Origin: Botrytis cinerea B05.10
Lineage: Eukaryota; Ascomycota; Leotiomycetes; Helotiales; Sclerotiniaceae
DNA length: 64,000 nt
Direction of reading: 5' to 3'
Assembly (NCBI RefSeq): GCF_000143535.2
Contig: NC_037310.1
Location: 1,550,001 to 1,614,000, forward strand
Position numbers and translations under genes: made by a program. Shown in pieces: positions 48,579-61,193 of the stretch. The number at the start of each line of letters is the position of its first letter. The stretch's first letter is position 1. The notes under the pieces are model-generated. The model had not been told where the DNA came from and ran no database searches. It saw nothing but the letters and a program-made list of their open reading frames with translations.

Positions 48579-50257
48579 ATGGTTTCTTCAATCCGACCAC
48601 GAACTCCTGGAACGTCACCACATGGCGCCGAGAGATTAGCAGGAATTCCGGAGAACGGAAAGCATAATAACTCCAGTACCCCTCGTCGTTCCAGTCTTGG
48701 TTTGTTACTTCGTCGGTCCAAGTCTGGAAATTTAAACTCCAAGCATAAGAAAGATCTTGCTCAATTGCAAGAGCAAGAGCGTGAAAGACTCCTCCGCGAA
48801 GCAGCTGCGATCCCCAGATCTCCACCTCGTCTTCCCGACCTTGCTGTCCCTACACATTTTCCCTCGTTCGGTGGTGAAGACAGACCGGGCTCGGCGACTT
48901 CTGGAAATAGTGGCCAAGGTGCGAGAAGTGCTTCAATGGACCCCCAAGCTAGATCGTACACAATGAGTAGCACCCTCAGTGTGCCAGTTCCTCCAGTCCC
49001 TTCGGGTGCGAGGAATGGGGGTTGGGTTGATCCTTATGCTAGATCAGAGAGCATGACACATCGGGGAAGATACAGCTATGCAAGCAGTGCCGTGAGCACA
49101 ATTAATAGTCCTCGCAGAGTGCGAAGACGTAAAGATCCTACTCCATTTAAGTAAGTTTTGACATCACCTTCTTTCTTGACTTGTATTGACAGCTCTGTAG
49201 TGTTCTCATCATTGGCGCACGCGGTGCAGGCAAGACATCTTTCCTTAATTTCCTCAAAACCTCCCTCGCTATCCCCCCCAAGAAGAGATCAAAGCCCGAA
49301 CCATTGGCCGAAGATATATTTGCTCCACGTACGCCCAAGTCTGGAAAATTCATCTCGCATTATCTCGAATCCGAAATTGAAGGTGAACGTATTGGTTTAA
49401 CCTTGTGGGATTCAGAAGGCTTGGATAAAAATGTCGTGGATCTTCAACTTCGAGATATGTCTTCATTCCTCGAAAGCAAATTTGAAGAAACTTTCACGGA
49501 AGAAATGAAGGTTATGAGAGCTCCAGGTGTTCAAGATACACACATCCATGCTGTATTCCTCATTCTCGACCCCACACGCCTGGACCAGAATATTGAAGAT
49601 TCAAAGAATGTGACCACAAATGGAAATGGTCATTTTGGTGTATTTGGTACAGGCCCGCGTTTGTTTGGTAGTCTCGATGAAGATCTTGATTTGCAAGTCC
49701 TTCGTACATTGCAAGGGAAAACTACTGTCATTCCGGTCATCTCAAAAGCCGACACTATTACAACGGCCCACATGACGTATTTAAAGAAGACGGTTTGGGA
49801 TAGTCTGCGTAAGGCTAATCTCGACCCACTCGAAGCACTCGGACTAGATGATGAACCCGAAAGCCCAATTATCGGCCACAGCCAAAGCCACCTCGATGAA
49901 AGAGATGAATATGCTGCTTCTGAGAATGGTTCAGGTTCATCGGGTGGTTCTCCCAATTCCAAACGTCTTTCCTCGGGTTCCATTCGTCGCCACAAACGCG
50001 AATCGGAAGTTAGCGAGATTCCTTATCTACCTCTCTCAATCATCAGTCCTGATTTGTATGAACCCGATGTCATTGGTCGTAAATTCCCATGGGGGTTTGC
50101 GGATCCGATGAATGTCGAACATTGCGATTTTGTACGTTTGAAGGAAGCAGTGTTTGCAGAATGGAGAGGTGAATTGAGGGAGGCAAGCAGGGAACTTTGG
50201 TATGAGGGATGGAGAACTAGTCGCCTCAAGGAAAGGGAGAGTCTGGCTAGACGATGA
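48579..50257 (+). CDS. aspE: Septin, AspE-type (filamentous-fungal group)
   Basis: Exons 48579..49150 and 49201..50257, with a 50-bp intron, give 542 residues. The acceptor TCTGTAG at 49200 gives the phase-2 join that yields NVLIIGARGAGKTS; an earlier CAG acceptor breaks the frame sense. Residues 1-190 are a Ser/Arg/Pro-rich extension with a charged helix (about 55-75). G1 P-loop GARGAGKTS is at 196-204, G3-like DSEG at 261-264 and G4 SKAD at 372-375. Downstream, WGFADPMNVEHCDFVRLKEA matches the septin-unique region. There is no long C-terminal coiled coil. These features and the length fit AspE, a septin present in filamentous ascomycetes but absent from yeast. Septins form cortical filaments at septa and hyphal tips. 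The acidic/Ser-rich insert after residue 395 is unusually long. Confidence 0.85.
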
Positions 50258-51419
50258 TTTTATGGAGGGGTTATTTGAGACATATGTCTTACCTTTGGTG
50301 GTGAACATATTTTGATACAATAATTCCACGCTTTGTGTTTGCGGAGTATGGGAAGCAGCACCAATTTACAATCTCCTGCAGGAGAGAACACAACAAACCC
50401 GAATTTTTGATCTTCTTCCAACACTTTACAACTTCGATTTTCGGCTTCGAACACAATCAATCATTGTGTCGCATGTTCTAGACATGGCTTTATTTCTTTA
50501 CACCTTTTACAACAAGTTTTCACGAATCGGGGTTTATTTTATTTTTTTCTTTGATGTTTGAGTACTTTACTCTATTGTCGGATTGGCAAGGCAATGGATG
50601 GGATGGAATGGAATGGATGCATACCCCCTTTTTTACATTTCGATTTTTTTGATTTTTTTTTTCGAGTTCTCTTTTACGCGTGGGCTTATGGCTACTACTT
50701 TTCATTGCATTTGTGATGATGTGGTGGTTGTAAACTACGGTTTATGAAGTGTTTCTATTACGCAGCTGGGTTTGTAGGTTTTGTTTGGGGTTTGGAGGGA
50801 AAGGGAAAGGAAAGGAGAGATGATTTTGAGAGGGTTTTGTGGGGGGGGATTGGTGGATTGATGGAGGTTCGTATGTTGATTCGAGAGGGGAGAAAAGAGA
50901 GATTGACGAATTGAAAGAGTGAAAGAATGAGAGAGTGAAGAGAGAAGATTAAGAATGAAATTGATGATTGATACCTATGAATTTTGGGCGGATGGTTTTG
51001 TTTTTGTGCTCTTTGGGGTTCTTTTCATCTTCTTCTCTCAAAAAGAAATAGTTTAGATAGATAGGTAGTGATATGAGAATTGGTCATTTTGAGATGGTAT
51101 TTTATGTTGTTGTTGTTGTTGTGATTTGTGTTTTTGTGATTAATGTGAAGTTTGAAGTGTGCTATTTCTTTTGAATTGTAGATGGGAAATCTAAGAGAAT
51201 GGAGGGGTATGGTATGGTATGGTAGGTGGTGACTCGTGAGAAGAAGTTAGAAGTATGATGTGGATGTGGATGTGAGTTTGAGGTGTAAAGGTATATAGAA
51301 GGGTTTTTGTATGTGTGTGTGTGTTTGGAAATGAGATGTGTAGGTTGAGAGGGGGGGGGTAGAGAGGGTATTTGGGATTGTGGGTTGGGTTGGAGCTGAG
51401 TTGGAGCTGGTTTTATGGA

Positions 51420-51482
51420 TGGAGGGAGAGAGGGAGAGAGGGAGAGAGGGAGAGAGGGAGAGAGGGAGAGAGGGAGAGAGAT
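51420..51482. repeat. (GGGAGAGA)n microsatellite
   Basis: About eight octamer units, pure purine on the plus strand. Confidence 0.93.
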
Positions 51483-54399
51483 AGAGGAAGTGGATATGAA
51501 ATTCGTAGTATATACTCTGAGCTCTAAGTTTACAGCGAATGGTTTGTTGGGTTGTTGGGTTGTTGGGTTGTTGGATAGGGAAGATAGGGAGGATAGGGAG
51601 GTTAAGTTAACTCTTCTTTCCTTCTTTCTTCTTTTATTTTCTTTTCTTTCTTTTCTTTCTTTTCTTTTCTTTTCCTTTCCTTTCCTCCTTCGCGTAGAGC
51701 CTTTGAAGGGAAAAAGAATTGGTGCTGAAATGTGACGATGAGATTAGTTGGGGTTGAGATTGAGATATATGCATTTGTAGGGGTTGTGTGTGTGTATGTT
51801 AAATTGTGTGGGATGGAATGGGATGGGGCGGGGTGGGATGGAATAGCTGATCGTGTGTTGATTTGAGTTTGAGTTTGGATTTGGATTTGGATTTGAAGAA
51901 TAAGTTGATTGTTGGGAAGGGATATCTCATAGGGTTTAGATAGTACGGGGTAGGTAGGTGAGTCTGTCTTGTTTTCCTTCTGCGATTGGGTTGGTGGAAG
52001 AGGGGCAAAGAGGGAGAGAATATGGATTCGCTCCGCTCCGCTGTTTTGTTGGTATGGTATGGTATGATTAGATGATGAGTAAGAGTTGGGGATTTGTATA
52101 TCTATCTAGATAGAGATTCACCAGCTTAGAATATATGGGATTTCAGGAGGATTTCTTTCGAGGCGAGGATGTGAGGATGTGGAATGTGAATAGGTACCGA
52201 GGGAAAATAGTCAGATGCTCGCTTTTGGAATGGTTCTGACTAGGGAAAACACGGAGATGCTGGATTGGGACTGGGGTTGAGATGGATATGTACGACACGA
52301 CGAGAATGATGGGTATCCGGTGTAGAGGGCTTGTGCTATGTGGCTTGATATCTATCTATGTATGGGTGACTATTTTGGAATTCTCGGTTTGGAGATGTGG
52401 TGTCGATGGTGCGTAGGGGGGTTTTTTTTGATATGGGGGTGTGAGATTTGATGTGATGTGATGTGATGTGATGTTATATGGCTAGCTGTTTTTTCAAAGT
52501 TGGAGTAGGTTTTTGATGGAAAGAAGAGGGGAGGGAGTGTGTAGAAGGAGGGGTTAAAAGAGAGGAGGGAAAGGAAGGGAGGGAAGTAGGGAGGGGGCAA
52601 TGTAGAAGAAATCCGGTAAAATCAGCTTAAGACAATACATACACGCAACTCACGCCAGACTTGTATCTGGAGTTTTAGGAATACTTCACAGGTGTATATA
52701 CCATAACTTATATTATCCTAGCCAAGTCTATAGAATCTCCCATGACTCGATTCGAATCCAAGTATATCAATGTTGTGGAGATTGAAAGAAAAGAAAGTGA
52801 AACAACAGATCAAGTCAGAGGTAAATATTTCTTTGGAGAAAGATCCCTCATTTGAAGAATAAATACGAAGAGGGATATCAACATACAAGAACCATCATCT
52901 CTCATTCAATACATGAACAACTGAAGTCGAAAATGCCTCATGAACCAAACCAACGGAACAACCTCGGGCCGACATCTAAAAGTTAGACTTTGTTTCCCAC
53001 TTGGATTTGTAGAGTTCCAGGCTCGATACAACAACTAATTATTTGGTTGGAAGAGCTTTTCTGTCAAGAAAGAAATCAAATTTGAATGGTGAAGTGTTTA
53101 TGACATTATCTGCTGTGGTTTTTGCGGGTTTTCGTACTTGCAACTTCTGATTTGCGGGTAGGTATGATTGATAGCAATGAGGAACATCAAGCTTCATCAT
53201 GGGCGAATAATCAATCAGAATAACGGGCCATGTTGCATTGTGATGGTCTGGTTTTGACTCATTAGAGTCTTCAGTTTCTCTCAAATAACACGACGCGATA
53301 CGGAAATCCTCACTCGAAGATCCTTTCGTGGATATACCCCTCGGGCTTCGAATACACAAGAAGAATCGTTTGGAGGAAGTGTGGAGTGGGGATTATGTCA
53401 TGCTCACTACGTCGCAAAGTCCATGCATGATCTTCTTAGAGAGAGAGAGAGAGGATCAGATGTTAGGCTTCTTCTGCTGCAAGCGGGCGATATCGAGGAC
53501 GACGCACGTACATGGATTGACTGGTTGTGGCATCAGCACGCCGGTGCTGGTTCCAGTTGTTGATATGCTTAAGTTCGATGGTATCCCCCCACCTGATCTC
53601 AGGTCAACCGTGGGAAATTTGGGCACGTCAAGAACCTGGTCTAAGAGATACTACTGCGTTCAGGACCCAGCGGTGCCGCTACCGATTTTAGAACCTGTCA
53701 TTACTGACATCCACTCAAGTCTTGTTGGGAGTAGGCTATGTTCGCGAGGTCTAACGATAGCACGATGCCACGATATCAAGTGATAGGTGGTTTCGGGAAA
53801 TAGTATGCTGCGATTGGGATGCTGAACTGACAGCATCCTTCGCTTTTTTTGAATAAGAAATGTAAAGAATTCCTCCGTGCTATGGGAATAGCGCTGGGTA
53901 GGTTATGAATACCGCCGGGGTACAGTAGATGCTGGGATCTATGGAGCGAGCAAGGGTATAGATGGTTCTGTCAAATGCCTGCCTAGCAGTACTAGGTACA
54001 TATAAGTACTGGCTCACTGAACTCCAACATCACCAAGGAATAAAGAGATTGAACGATTAATAGAGAAGAGTTTATATTAGTGCTGGCGTACAAAGAAGTA
54101 TTCCTTTCCCTTAAAGCGACGTTTATCCTTCCATATCTAAGTATCTCCCATTATGTCGTTTTCCCGATTGATTCCCTCATAGGGATAGCTTTCACAATAC
54201 ACCGCCATGCGTTCTTCTCCTCTCCCTCCCCTCACTCTATCTCCTAGTCGCGATTGAAATTCTTTCCCGCCTAGAGAATGTTAGTTCTAGCTGGTGTGGT
54301 GTATGCGTGATTCTCTGAACTTACAGCATCTCTTGCAGGCTTTGCATGGATAGCAACAATGATGATTGTCTATTCAGCTTCTCCTGCAACATCATCGTC

Positions 54400-54575
54400 A
54401 TCGTCATAATCATCATCCTTTTCTCCTTCTTCTCCACCTTCTCCATCTTCTCCATCTTCTTCGTCTTCTTCTTCTCCTTCTCCTCCTCCTACTCCTTCTT
54501 CTTCTTGTTCTTGTTCTTCTTCTTCTTCTTCTTCTTCTTCATCATCGTCGTCCTCGTCCTCGTCCTCGTCCTAGT
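54400..54575. repeat. Long polypyrimidine tract (TTC/TCC-rich)
   Basis: About 170 bases that are nearly all C and T on the plus strand, built from TTC, TCC and CTCCAT units and ending in CGTCCT repeats. On the minus strand it is homopurine, encoding only Asp/Glu or Lys runs. Confidence 0.9.
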
Positions 54576-54624
54576 AAAATTATCAGCAAAGTTGCTATAT
54601 TTCTCCTCATTCATAAACCTCATT

Positions 54625-55113
54625 TTATAAACCGAGTGTACACACATTACTCTGTTGTTGGGCTTGCAATGCAAGTACTCTGCTGTTGTTCACCGCAGCG
54701 CGCTCATTATGGAGGGAGATCATTGAGATCATTGCCGCTCGGCAAAAGCTCGCAGCCCGTCGAAGGCGATCAACAGTAGTGTATTGAGGAGTGTTGGGAA
54801 GCGGAACATAAGCGGATGCATCGTGCCTCCTCCATTCTTGTGTTCCGCGGTAGGTTTGAATGTGGATGTACACTGTTAAAGATTTTAGTTAGTCTATCAG
54901 TCTTCCATACAATATGAGCAAGGAACAATGGCATATCATGACATGTCATGTCTTGTATGGATATAAGTATTATGTGTGAGAAGTATATGGCTTACGCATC
55001 CGTTCATCGTCATATGCAGAAATCTCATATGGTATCAGCATGCTCAAGCTAGCACCTAGCGGCCAATCTTGACTGCCGTGTTCGGGAGTGGGGTAGATAG
55101 TGACGAGATTCAT
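54625..55113 (-). CDS. Doubtful small hypothetical protein (121 residues)
   Basis: Model: complement of 54625..54872 and 54996..55113, with a 123-bp intron (GTAAGC to TTAACAG) that joins in frame. The product begins MNLVTIYPTPEHGSQDW and includes PLPNTPQYTTVDRLRRAA. The two exons have coherent, non-repetitive composition and the splice keeps 121 codons open, which is why I list it. There is no recognised domain, signal peptide or membrane segment. The 3' end runs towards an acidic/Lys polypurine tract, and further splicing into it is possible but did not fit in phase. It could be a young gene, a degraded fragment or chance. Confidence 0.33.
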
Positions 55114-58100
55114 GGTGGTTGAAATCTATTTTCACATTAGCGACGAAGATCAATATACATATGCGATCGATATGCATCTACCCCTCTCAAAAACCGAGGC
55201 GCAGAGAAATCTTAATATTTCCTCGAGAAGACGAAGTATTGATACTATTCAAGGTATCGATACCACACAAGGAGTAGAGATAGTTTGCTTACCGACTGTT
55301 GTTATTACAATCCTTTATGTCTTGGAGTTATCACAAGCAGTTTTTGCTGTGATGGATTGATGAGGCCCAGAGAAAAGTATTGTGAAAGTGCAGAAAGGAA
55401 ATCAAGAAAAGAAGAGGGAAGAAAATCAACGACCCAGCCTCAAGTATTCACTGTTGGAACCCGAACTGAGTATTCACTCGGAATCTAATCCTGATTTGAG
55501 ATTTGATTTCTATGGAAATTTGCTTATCTTTGTGTTTTTTTTTGTTTTTTTTTTGTATAGCTTTTGAAGGAACAAGTAAATTGAGCATATCTATCTTTAC
55601 TTGAACACATCTATCAAAATAGGGAACTATTTTTGGGCACTTGACTTTACTCTGTAGCAATGGAATTGATATCCTGATGTGATTGTGAAGCTGGTGCTTT
55701 GTTACTCTAATCTAATATTGCTGCTATCTATCTTAATCCTATTGAATATATACATTTTCGTTGTAGTTGTTTCATAAAGGATGGCTCTAAAATATGCTAC
55801 ACGTTCTCAAGATATTAATCGCCTGAGCGAAAGGCAGTATATTCAAGTTTATTTGCTGTCCACCTCCCTTCTCCATCAAAGCTAGAATAAATGGATCCTT
55901 TTCAAAAGAGATGGGACAATGAAAGAACTAAAAATCGTTAAAATTTAGCAGTTCCTCAGCGTCTATTTAGACGAGGGTTTCTGTATTTTAATACACCCAC
56001 CTATGTGAAAATACATGCAAATATACAAAGTCTTCCACTACCTGTTGTACCGATATTTCTTACGCTTATCTAGCACTCCAATCTCCTTCCTATGTCATAT
56101 TTAGCGAAAGAGACAAACCTGCGAGACACATTTCCTAGTTGGTAGCCTCCAACGAAGATCTTTGGGCTGAAAATTTTGCGCCTTTCCATTCTGATGAACC
56201 CTGGGTTCATACTTGACTAGTTTGAGGAGCGAAGACAGTTTTCATTGGGTTCGTGAATAGACCAGGTGATAGGCAAACTTCTAAATCATAGGTAGACGTA
56301 TAGATCTGGGCATGCTTGCCTACAATGATAGCATAACTATTTCTTTTCTATGTATGTTAACACAGTATTTCCCCGACAAAAGCCATTTCGTGCATAGGGG
56401 AAATACATCATTGTTTTGCCGAATGATTCGAGTGCGCGGCTTCATCGAGCTCCAAGATTAGCTCCCTTTTATGTCTTCCAAGACCGAAAAGTTCGACTGG
56501 GCAATACCTTACCCTGGTTGAAGATGTTTTCCACAGTCCATATATATAAGCTCTTTTTAGCTTCGCCACAAACATCTTTCTCGACAAATAATGTAAAGTT
56601 TAGATATGCCACGATACATGTACCTCATGGGTTGGTGTTGGGAAAATACGAGACGTCTTTGGTTCCAAGAGGGAATATCTGTCGGGATAGGGGATCAAGT
56701 TGCCTTGTATGATAGGAGCATCCATTCAACAACACCTTCGATTATTATAACATACTTCGCCAAGGCTATCGGAGGTCGATTGTGAACTTTCTGGCTTCCG
56801 GTCGTTTTTTTCCACCCCCTTCCCTCTTAACTTCCAATTGCCACATTGCTTCGGGGGTTACGGGTGTTTAAAGATTCGTAAGTCTATAAAGGGAAGCTGT
56901 TTGGACCCGCCACTGTGCCAAGAAATCCAGCGTAAGAGCCAATTGTGTTGGATTGGTAAAAGCGAATAGGGTTCGTTCGCATCATCGACTCCCATTATAT
57001 AGTATAAAACACGAACAGGTGATCCCGACAAGAGAAGGTCCCAAAAGCTCCGAGTCTGCAAAAAATTCTTCGGTGAATTAGCCGTGATGTAGTACTGTAG
57101 AGCATTGTGAATGAAAGTGCCGCGAGCAGGAGCAAGAGCTGCTGGGTATTTTCGCTGGCTAAACATTTCTGTGACCACGAGCTTAGATCACTGTGTCTCG
57201 TCATGAGCCGGGATCTTCCAAACAAGGACCAAATTTTGTACAATAGAATTCGTTCTTCTCGTATCTTGGGTCTGTTATGCAAGCCTCGAAGCTTTTAGAG
57301 AGTATCGAAAGTCTTGGAAGGATATGCGCGATGAGTCAGTTGAATTGTAAGGGTGCCTGCGGGTGACCTGAAAAGTCAGCCCTGCAGAGCACGAATAGCG
57401 GCCAAATCGTCTATTTGGAAGTAGTGGTTCCACAGGGCTTGTCTTGATGTCTAATAAGTGCAGAAGGTGTCAGCCAATATTCAGTTGTATCGATGGAGTT
57501 TCGTTGACTTCAACCCATTTGACCTACGTTCTTTTATGACACATAAGTATTGATATTGCACAGCAAGAGAGAGCTATACAGCTGTGTTGTATGCAGTATG
57601 AAAATTATTCAGAGAGTAGCTTGACGGGATCTCTGTTACTGCTGGTACTGATGGTAAGGCGAAAATTTCTTGATGTTGATGCACTTCTGTCTTTTTTGAA
57701 GACATCTTTTAGTAAAAGAAATAAGGTGCGAGCTTCACCTCCCAAATAGGAACATCATGAAGACAGGCAATATTACGTGGATTGTCAAGCTACCCGATCA
57801 TGAAACACGACAGTAGAGCTGCAAAGGATGGTATCATATCAATTTTGAGGTTATATTAAATTATATCTATGGGTGATTGCTAGTTCTAGTCAAGTTTAAC
57901 TCACATTGCTGTTTTTGGCAAGAACGATTTCTCCATTATCTCGCCGCCCAACAAAGCTCGAATTCGTCAGCTTAGCCAATCATAATTCAAGAAAGGACTG
58001 GACCCTAGCTTCAGTTTCTTCAGTTTTTTGATCTCTCAATTGTCCATAAAGTCTTCCATTTACTTCTGCCAATTCTGTTACTCTTCCTAAACCTTTACAA

Positions 58101-58923
58101 CCACCTTCGAAATACCCCCCATCAATTTTGATCGATCTCCCCGGTCTTGATTGATTCTTTACTCTTTTCATATTTTCTCCATCACCTTGATTGAAGTCTC
58201 CGATACTTTCAATCAAATACCAATTCTTCTCGATTCTTGATTGTAAGTCAACTCCAGTTGTTTTAATTTGTCTTCCGTTCTTCGGCTTACTTCACGCTAC
58301 CATCAAAACAGACCCTCTCTGTCTCACATTCCATCTACTTTGATACATGTCGATGTCTCTCTAACTTTTCATAATAGCGTCGAGGATTACATTTCTCCCT
58401 TCTTCCATTCTCTTTGCGAGGTTGATCTTTAGGCTTCAACCTGTCGCATTCACTTCAACAACCAAGTGAGTTCTTCGATCTATCTACCAGCTTGTGCATA
58501 TGGATTGTACATGAGATTCACTTCGCCTTTTTACTTCCCCGCTGCTATCGTTGGCATTGAAATGCGCGACCATTTACTCACACTACTACCCTTCTTCACT
58601 TCATGTTGTCAAGTCGCGCTTAGTTTCAGACAAGTCTACTCTCTACCTTCAACTCTCCCCAAATTACTCCTCTTCCTTTATCTTGCATTACTTTATCTTT
58701 GTCCCGTTCATTATTACAGTTCTTTGATCATTCTCATGGTTTCATTGCATATTTATTGATCTACGGTTAACTGATCTCACAGATCTCGCAGATCTCACGC
58801 GATCATTCAATTTCTTGATTTTTCAAGGTGCGTCAAAGACACACCAGATCTATGCTCTTTCCTAATTTTTGCCTCTTGGACTCAACTAACTGGGTGCTTC
58901 ATTACAGACCATTTCAAGGAAAC
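55114..58923. other. Long intergenic region (3.8 kb) ending in the helicase 5' leader
   Basis: I find no gene I can support before the helicase. Minus-strand frames at 56858-57282 and 57980-58274 are open but unidentified. From about 58300 on, the sequence looks like the promoter and spliced 5' leader of the helicase gene. Confidence 0.55.
58828..58907 (+). other. Probable 5' UTR intron of the helicase gene
   Basis: Donor CAAG|GTGCGT, branch CAACTAACTG and acceptor ATTACAG, 16 bases before the start ATG. Another donor (CAA|GTGAGT at about 58466) lies upstream, so a longer or second leader intron is possible. Confidence 0.6.
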
Positions 58924-61193
58924 ATGTCTGCTTGGGAGACTGGAGATATGGCAGCTGCCTTGCCCGACACAACAGAAACGCCTGATGTTGTCACATTAGA
59001 GCGCAAGAATCCTCAAGAAGCCGGCTGGGTTGTTGCCAAGAAGTATGACTATGAAACTTACAACAAGTCCACCAAGGAACAAGCAGAAGCCCGTGCTGCC
59101 GTTGCAGATGGTGCTGACCCTGATGTTGAGCTAGCAGCTGATGCAGCTGAAGATGCAGAGCCAGAGACGCTTGCTGTTGGCGGTCTTCGTCCTGGAGAAT
59201 GGGCCTCAAGTGGTGCTATCTATGAGTGGAACGAAGAATATGGTGATGTTGGTCCTAAATTCCCCGATCTAGAGGATCAATTGTTCGGCAAGAACAACAA
59301 TCATGTTCGTCAAGGTCTCGCCTTTGAGAGGTATTCATCTTCATTCTTAACCAGATGATATCTTACTAAAATTGTTTTCTAGCATTACCACCCTAAAAGT
59401 CACCCAAGAGGGGAGCGTCAAAATTGATCCCATCCGCAGATTTGAAGATGCAGGCCTCCATCCAGTTATGTTGGAAAACATCAAATGTAAGAATCCACCA
59501 AACCCTTTTTTGATAGGCAATATTGACTTTCCAATCTTTTAGTGGCCGGTTATCATGTTCCAACACCAATCCAGCAGTACTGCCTCCCAGCAATTAAGAA
59601 GGACCATGATGTTGTTGCTTGCGCCCAAACTGGTAAGTAATGATTACCACTCTCTAAAGAATCGAGCTATTTACTGAATTTCCGTGCTCACAGGTTCTGG
59701 CAAGACTGCGGCTTTCTTGATTCCAATCTTGTCAAAGTTGATGGGTAAGGCCAAAAAGCTTGCTGCACCTCGTCCAAACCCAGCCACCTATGTGCCAGAT
59801 CGTGACAACTATGTCAGAGCTGAGCCATTGGTCGTCGTTGTCTGTCCCAGTCGTGAGTTAGCAACTCAAATATTTGATGAGGCTCGTCGTTTCTGCTACC
59901 GTAGTATGCTTCGACCTTGCGTTGTTTATGGTGGCGGTCCTCTTGTAGAGCAACTTAGTCAACTAGCCAAGGGCTGTGACCTTCTTATCGGTACCCCTGG
60001 CCGTCTTTGCGATATGATCCGCCGTCCTCATGCTCTCACTCTCAAGCGCCTTAAGTACATGGTCATTGATGAGGCAGATGAGATGTTGGACTCCAGCTGG
60101 GAGGAGGAGTTGAAGCAAATTATGAGCGGTGGTGGTAAGTACTTCAATTATTTTGGTTTAGCTTAAACATTACTGATTCTGAAATAGACCAAGAAGAGGG
60201 TAACATCATTTACATGATGTTTTCTGCCACTTTCCCAAAGATGGCTCGTGCCATTGCCAAGGAACATCTGGCTCACGATCATGTTCGCATTCGTGTTGGT
60301 CGTGCTGGTAGTTCTCATACTAATATCAAGCAAGACATCATCTATGTCGAAGCTGCCAGCAAGCGTCAAGCTCTTTACGACCTACTTCTATCAACCCCAC
60401 CTGCTCGTACCATTATCTTCGTCAACACCAAGCGTTCCGCTGATGAGATCGATGATTACTTGTTCAACAACGATCTTCCTTGCACATCTATTCACAGCGA
60501 TCGTACTCAACGTGAGCGTGAAGACTCTATCCGTGCTTTTCGCAATGGAAAGATGCCTATCTTGATCGCTACTGGTGTTTCTGCCCGTGGGTATGTTTAA
60601 AACACTATCCCTCCCAGTTTCATATAATTATTTGAATGCCCTTCAAGTTCACCCGCTTACACAAATTCCAGTCTCGATGTACATAATGTGATGCATGTCA
60701 TCAATTTTGATTTACCATCCAATGACCATGGCGGCATTGAAGAGTACACTCATCGAATTGGTAAGCACATTCTACTTCAACTTAATTCTGCAGCTGGCTA
60801 AGCGTTGATTGATCAGGTCGTACTGGTCGTATTGGCAACATGGGTCTTGCAAGCTCGTTCTACAATGATCGAAACGAGGATATTGCTGAAGCTTTGGTCA
60901 AGACATTGTTGGAAACTCGCCAACCTGTTCCTGACTTTCTTGAGGCTTATCTTCCTGAAGGCTTTACTATGGATGGTCAAACAGGTGATCTCGCTACTCT
61001 CAATTTTGATGACGATTCAGATGATGAAGAGGAAGCTGGCGAGAATGCTGAGGGTAACACTGAAGGTGGTGGTGGCTGGGGAGCAGACAATGCAGCTAAT
61101 AGTGGTGGCTGGGGTGCCGCTGAAACCACTGAAGCTGCTCCAGCTGATGATGCTTGGGGAGCTTCAACTGGTGGTGCTAACGGATGGTCTTAG
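58924..61193 (+). CDS. DEAD-box ATP-dependent RNA helicase, DED1/DDX3-vasa-like
   Basis: Seven exons: 58924..59330, 59383..59486, 59543..59632, 59694..60134, 60188..60590, 60672..60760 and 60817..61193, giving 636 residues; six introns of 52-81 bp, phases consistent. The N-terminal 135 residues are acidic and Ala-rich (GGLRPGEWASSG). Helicase motifs are Q-motif region YHVPTPIQQYC, motif I AQTGSGKT (198-205), Ia PSRELA (252-257), GG and TPGR, motif II DEAD (326-329), motif III SAT, ARGLDV and motif VI HRIGRTGR (509-516). The long insert between motifs I and Ia (Pro/Arg/Asp-rich) is typical of Ded1/DDX3 and vasa. The C-terminus is acidic, then Gly/Trp-rich with repeated GWG units, instead of the RGG/SRGG tail of classic Ded1. 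Its role is probably RNA remodelling in translation; it may be a second Ded1-like paralogue. Confidence 0.93.

Larger units (their letters stand above)
50258..54624. other. Very long intergenic region (4.4 kb), no gene supported
   Basis: Between the septin gene and a doubtful minus-strand gene. It is T/G-rich on the plus strand between 50.5 and 52.6 kb with many small repeats: a GGGAGAGA array (51420-51482), CTTTT runs near 51640-51690 and GATGTGATGT near 52450-52475. A polypyrimidine tract lies at 54400-54575. Frames at 53039-53390 (minus) and 53328-53783 (plus) are open for 106-151 codons but show no domain. Confidence 0.55.

Noticed and set aside
52738..52762. GATTCGAATCC resembling a tRNA B box
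   Set aside because: No matching A box at the right distance and no acceptor-stem pairing around it.
53039..53390. Minus-strand frame of about 118 codons with plausible protein composition
   Set aside because: No start codon, no splice-supported upstream exon and no domain. Chance open frames of this size are expected in 64 kb.
56858..57282. Overlapping minus-strand frames that look faintly protein-like
   Set aside because: Two frames compete, no splice model joins them and no family is recognised.
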